A stretch of DNA of 37,630 nt from Clostridiales bacterium (GTDB lineage Bacteria > Bacillota > Clostridia > Oscillospirales > CAG-272). Location of the stretch: NCBI GenBank assembly GCA_022791195.1, contig JAAVYP010000027.1, forward strand, positions 1 through 37,630. The letters run 5' to 3'. The position numbers were made by a program, and so were the translations under genes. How positions within the stretch are numbered: position 1 is the stretch's first letter; every line of letters starts with the position of its first letter. The notes beneath the pieces were generated by a model. The model saw only the letters and a program-made list of their open reading frames with translations, searched no databases and was not told the origin of the DNA. Below, piece after piece: positions 34,711 through 37,630 of the stretch.

Positions 34711-34757
34711 ACAAAAAACTGTGCTTGCCGAATAAATCGGTAAACACAGTTTTGTTT
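34711..34757. terminator. Terminator after rbr (related copy 1)
   Basis: AAAACTGTG (34715-34723) pairs with CACAGTTTT (34745-34753), with an inner CCGA/TCGG stem. T-rich ends stand on both strands, so it can stop perR-rbr on plus and MATE on minus. Its first half shares 16 identical bases (34715-34730) with the terminator at 36398. Confidence 0.85.
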
Positions 34758-34869
34758 TATCTATAAAATCTTATTGTTTTCGATGGTTGTGTATGCCGCA
34801 TCACAGAAATTATAAATGCGGGACAAACAGCGGATGTGTCAAAGCGAATCGGCAAAAGAAAAACGAAAT

Positions 34870-36267
34870 TCAGGCGGCTTCGCCCTCCGGCACGACAATC
34901 CGTCTGACCCAGATACCCTTTTTCACAAATATATATCCGAGCACGCATTTGATGAGATTCAGCGCCATGCAGATGGCATACAGCGGTATAATCGGCAGCG
35001 CCGTAAAATGCACAAGGCAGTAGGCAACGGGAATACTGAGCAGCCAAACAAAACAAGAATCAAAAATAAAGGTAATGAAGGTTTTTCCGCCCGAACGGAG
35101 GGTAAAGTACGCGGCGTTGGCGAAAGCGTCAATCGGCATGATAAAGGCGGAAATCAACATAAGACTTGTCGCGAGCGAACGGATTGATTCGGTTGTGTTG
35201 TATATTTTCGGGATATATAATGCGCATACCGCGTAGACTGCACCGACTCCGATGCTGAGCAGCACTGAAAAGGTGATCATCTTTCGCGCGCTGTCCTTCG
35301 CCCCTTCGCTGTCGCCGGCGCCCAGCTGCTGGCCGATCAGAATGCCGATGGCCACGCCGAACGAGAGGAAAACGACAGAAAATACGTTCCAGAAAGTCGA
35401 GGAAATATTGATCGCGGCGACCACGTCCAGCGAGCGCTGGGAATAGCATTGATTGAGCAGGGCCATGCCCGCTGCCCACAGGCTTTCGTTAATCATCAGC
35501 GGCAGTCCCTTGACGGCGATCTGCGCCACAAGGGCGCGTGGTATGCGAAGACTGCGGTAAGCACCAACGATAAAGAGGTTGCGTGCGCTGTGTGCATGCG
35601 TCCACAGGACAACAATGAGCAGCTCGGCAAAGCGGGAAATAACCGTGGCAATGGCAGCGCCTGCCACGCCAAGCGGCGGCGCACCGAAATGTCCGAAGAT
35701 GAGAATGTAATTTAAGCATAGGTTGATCAGCACCGCCGATACCCCTGCAATCATCGGCAGCAGGGTCTGTCCCGTTTCGCGCAGGGTGGAGGAATAGCAC
35801 TGTACAATGGTATATGGCAGCAGACCGATCATCATCCAAAACAGATAATCGCGCCCGTATGCGAGCGCTTCCTGTGCGGCCTGTGCGCTTCCCTGTCCGC
35901 GCAGATAAAGACCGATCAGCCCGTCGCCGAACAGCGTAAATACGCCCATGCTGAGGAGGGTGACGGCCACACAAAAGATCAGTTTAAAGCGAAAGGTATC
36001 GCGCAAACCCTTGTGATCTCCGTTGCCGTAAAACTGTGCGCCGAAAATGCCCGCGCCTGATACCGCGCCGAACACGCATAGATTGAATACAAAGATCAGC
36101 TGGTTGGCGACTGCCACACCGGTCATCTGTTCGGTGCCGACTTGTCCGATCATCACGTTGTCCAGCATGCCGACAAAATTGGTGATTCCGTTTTGAATAA
36201 TAATCGGTATCGTCAGAACGATAATCTTATGATAAAAGGCCTTATCGCCGAAATATTTTTTTAGCAT
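34870..36267 (-). CDS. MATE-family multidrug/Na+ or H+ antiporter
   Basis: A 465-residue exporter with about twelve membrane helices in two six-helix halves, of the NorM/DinF type. Typical segments are LTIPIIIQNGITNFVGMLDNVMIGQVG-type helix 1-2 (core VGMLDNVMIGQVG near 32-44), GAVSGAGIFGAQFYG (about 72-86) and the second-half repeat SFGVAIGILIGQQLGAGD (about 304-321). The substrate cannot be read from sequence. Base composition is richer in GC than its neighbours (43 of 60 G/C at 35281-35340), and it is bounded by two related hairpins, which could mean it was acquired as a cassette. CGTAAGGAGGG lies before the ATG, and a consensus promoter upstream. Confidence 0.93.
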   Translation of the reverse strand: MLKKYFGDKAFYHKIIVLTIPIIIQNGITNFVGMLDNVMIGQVGTEQMTGVAVANQLIFVFNLCVFGAVSGAGIFGAQFYGNGDHKGLRDTFRFKLIFCVAVTLLSMGVFTLFGDGLIGLYLRGQGSAQAAQEALAYGRDYLFWMMIGLLPYTIVQCYSSTLRETGQTLLPMIAGVSAVLINLCLNYILIFGHFGAPPLGVAGAAIATVISRFAELLIVVLWTHAHSARNLFIVGAYRSLRIPRALVAQIAVKGLPLMINESLWAAGMALLNQCYSQRSLDVVAAINISSTFWNVFSVVFLSFGVAIGILIGQQLGAGDSEGAKDSARKMITFSVLLSIGVGAVYAVCALYIPKIYNTTESIRSLATSLMLISAFIMPIDAFANAAYFTLRSGGKTFITFIFDSCFVWLLSIPVAYCLVHFTALPIIPLYAICMALNLIKCVLGYIFVKKGIWVRRIVVPEGEAA

Positions 36268-36296
36268 GTTCTGCCCTCCTTACGAAAGTTCATGCT

Positions 36297-36325
36297 ATTA
36301 TATGGTTTTATTGTGCGTTTGTCAA
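36297..36325 (-). promoter_or_regulatory. Consensus promoter of the MATE gene
   Basis: On the minus strand TTGACA (36325-36320), 17-base spacer, TATAAT (36302-36297). Thirty bases before the ATG. Confidence 0.92.
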
Positions 36326-36342
36326 GTGATTTGTCGAGAAAA

Positions 36343-36357
36343 GTATTCTATGAATAC
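36343..36357. promoter_or_regulatory. Short inverted repeat upstream of the MATE promoter
   Basis: GTATTC-TAT-GAATAC lies 18 bases upstream of the -35. The position fits an activator site, but the element is short and no regulator is adjacent. Confidence 0.3.
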
Positions 36358-36397
36358 GCAAGCGTTCCGTTTGACCATAAAACGTTTACATCAAGAC

Positions 36398-36451
36398 AAA
36401 AAATAAAACTGTGCTTGCCGCTTATGGCGGCTGGCACAATTTTATTTTTTT
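36398..36451. terminator. Terminator after udg (related copy 2)
   Basis: A long stem: AAAAAATAAAACTGTGC (36398-36414) with GCACAATTTTATTTTTT-type complement (36434-36450), one C-A mismatch, and an inner GCCGC/GCGGC hairpin (36417-36431). On the minus strand the T-rich left arm follows udg-mecA; on plus the right arm gives a T-run. Bases 36405-36420 equal 34715-34730. Confidence 0.85.
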
Positions 36452-36495
36452 AAGGCTATAAATTTTCTTGGTTTTGCAAAATTTCGCTGCGATTT

Positions 36496-37050
36496 TTATT
36501 TTTTCAGTTCTTCATATTTTTCTTTTACGCTGATCATGTCTTTTAACATTTCCTCCCGCCGGCGTGGATCGCGCAGCAGCAAAGAGGGATGATAAACCGC
36601 TGTCATTAAAAAATCTCCCTTTTGTTCCCATATGCCATGGTCGCGGGTGATTTTAAAATCTTCACGAATGAGCCGCTGGGCCGAAATGCGCCCTAAACAC
36701 ACAATCATTTTTGGTTTGATCAGTTTAATTTGCTCACGCAGATAGGCAAAGCAGGCATCTTTTTCTTCGGGCAGGGGGTCGCGGTTCTTGGGCGGACGGC
36801 ATTTTAACATATTCGCTATGTACACATCTTCCCGTTTGATATCCACCGCGTTTAGGTACTTATCAAATAATTTGCCGGCCGCCCCGACAAAGGGCACGCC
36901 CTGCTCATCCTCTTGTGCGCCTGGCGCTTCACCGATAAACATCAGTGTTGCATCCGGATTGCCGGCGCCGAATACCGAGTGCAGCTTGGTAGCGCCAAGC
37001 GAGCATTTGTTGCAGTTAATACATTCTTTTTCTAACAAATCCAAAGTCAT
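36496..37050 (-). CDS. udg: Uracil-DNA glycosylase, family 4 (Fe-S type)
   Basis: Removes uracil from DNA. The 184-residue chain carries four cysteines for a [4Fe-4S] cluster (Cys13, Cys16 in INCNKCSLG, then Cys84 in MLKCRPP and Cys100), the active-site strand FIGEAPGAQEDEQGVPFVG (39-57) and the late HPS (154-156). This distinguishes it from the small superfamily member at 27244. Its ATG overlaps the stop of the MecA gene (ATGA), so it depends on that gene for translation. A long hairpin follows. Confidence 0.95.
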   Translation of the reverse strand: MTLDLLEKECINCNKCSLGATKLHSVFGAGNPDATLMFIGEAPGAQEDEQGVPFVGAAGKLFDKYLNAVDIKREDVYIANMLKCRPPKNRDPLPEEKDACFAYLREQIKLIKPKMIVCLGRISAQRLIREDFKITRDHGIWEQKGDFLMTAVYHPSLLLRDPRRREEMLKDMISVKEKYEELKK

Positions 37051-37630
37051 TTGAGTATAGACAACCGTTCTACCGCATTGTCAGCACATATGGTGGCGCC
37101 GTGTTCTTTAATAAAAGCGAGGTTTTGATCCGCCCGCATGCGTTTGCCGTATTCGCTGAGTATGGGATAGTGAGGAACGCCTTTCCCCCTTTCGTTTACC
37201 GAGTATGTATTATTATTTTGTTTAAAGTCTTCGCTGATGGCTAAAAAATATTTTTCTTTGAGAGAATAGAGCGCGCTTCTGTCTTTGAAGCCGTATTGCT
37301 GAAGAAAGCCGCATGCCTGCGCTAAAGAGGAGAAATCGTCAAAACAGTATACCGCGCTGAGTGCGTGCAGTTCTGTTTCCGGTTCGTCAAATCCCAGCTT
37401 GGTTACATACATTTCACAACCGCCGCAGCGTCCGGGGTAAATCTGCACAAAGATTTTTTCATCGCCGGTATCAAAGCCGGTTTCTTTTTTTGCTTCGTTT
37501 AAAATTTCCCGAAAGGCTTCTTTGGTTGCGCTGCAATCATAGTCCAATTTATCGCAATCAAGGTTGTAGCATTTAAGATCGCCCTCGCTCAGCATGACTT
37601 TCAGTTTGCTATCATTAATTTTAATCAGTT
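37047..37630 (-). CDS. mecA: MecA-type adaptor protein, 5' end outside window
   Basis: Adaptor that presents substrates to ClpC-ClpP. The frame stays open through the right edge and reads LIKINDSKLKVMLSEGDL, which aligns with the usual MecA N-terminus (a KI-ND-KLKV-LS pattern), so the internal ATG at 37595 is not the start and a few residues are missing. The N-terminal region, ending with KETGFD near residue 53 of the visible part, is followed by a C-terminal domain with FVQIYPGRCGGCEMYVTKLG (core FVQIYPGRCGGCEMY), then a middle FDDFSSLAQACGFL helix and a tail. The two close cysteines in GRCGGC are not typical of Bacillus MecA and could bind metal. Translationally coupled to udg. Confidence 0.8.
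   Translation of the reverse strand, partial: LIKINDSKLKVMLSEGDLKCYNLDCDKLDYDCSATKEAFREILNEAKKETGFDTGDEKIFVQIYPGRCGGCEMYVTKLGFDEPETELHALSAVYCFDDFSSLAQACGFLQQYGFKDRSALYSLKEKYFLAISEDFKQNNNTYSVNERGKGVPHYPILSEYGKRMRADQNLAFIKEHGATICADNAVERLSILK

Noticed and set aside
1-37630. tRNA or rRNA genes, prophage or insertion sequences
   Set aside because: No cloverleaf-like intergenic segment, no rRNA stretch and no transposase, integrase or phage structural frame was found on reading both strands.

Overview
The window looks like a chromosomal segment of an anaerobic, low-to-mid GC Gram-positive bacterium of the Clostridia (Bacillota). The signs are AGGAGG-type ribosome sites, housekeeping strings in Bacillota order (gdpP-rplI-dnaB, tilS-hpt-ftsH), a c-di-AMP phosphodiesterase, a PerR-rubrerythrin pair, a 2-hydroxyacyl-CoA dehydratase/activase pair, a GTP-type PEP carboxykinase, a Fe-S family 4 uracil-DNA glycosylase and a MecA adaptor. 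The order or family cannot be named from the sequence alone. I saw no rRNA, tRNA, CRISPR array, phage gene, transposase or IS element.

Layout. 1-1130: the 3' end of a wall-type surface protein made of 36-bp Asp-rich tandem repeats, then, on the minus strand, a very small gene for a 51-residue peptide with 12 cysteines in a 7-residue repeat. 1132-9313: a GH20-like hexosaminidase (minus), rsmA, PEP carboxykinase, a Dabb-domain protein, an unrecognised secreted protein and a GH123-like glycosidase. 9568-15998: a co-oriented block of a His-rich G3E (CobW/COG0523) metallochaperone GTPase, a second degenerate G3E protein with an extra C-terminal domain, and a large CoA-dehydratase activase whose dehydratase-like half is encoded as a separate overlapping gene. 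16027-26473: a phosphodiester-glycosidase-type protein translationally coupled to cca, then gdpP, rplI, dnaB, tilS, hpt and ftsH, most of them overlapping or nearly touching.

26552-37630 is a patchwork of short units on both strands: a lipoprotein, a small uracil-DNA-glycosylase-superfamily enzyme, a polytopic membrane protein followed by a 31-residue membrane micropeptide, an inactive-looking LytM/M23 protein, L-lactate dehydrogenase, a GHL10 (DigH-like) glycosidase, perR-rbr with a clear operator, a GC-rich MATE exporter lying between two related terminator hairpins, and the convergently placed udg and mecA (mecA runs off the end).

How the parts fit. PerR and rubrerythrin give peroxide defence; LDH and PEP carboxykinase handle fermentative C3/C4 flux; the two hexosaminidase-type enzymes, both without signal peptides, point to intracellular breakdown of amino-sugar glycans; GHL10 and degenerate LytM proteins act outside the membrane on or near peptidoglycan. 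The best candidates for undescribed biology are the Cys-repeat peptide (863-1018), the two-GTPase plus activase block with its alternative RNA hairpins (9568-15998), the membrane protein/micropeptide pair (27844-28572) and the LytM protein that keeps zinc ligands but has lost both catalytic histidines.
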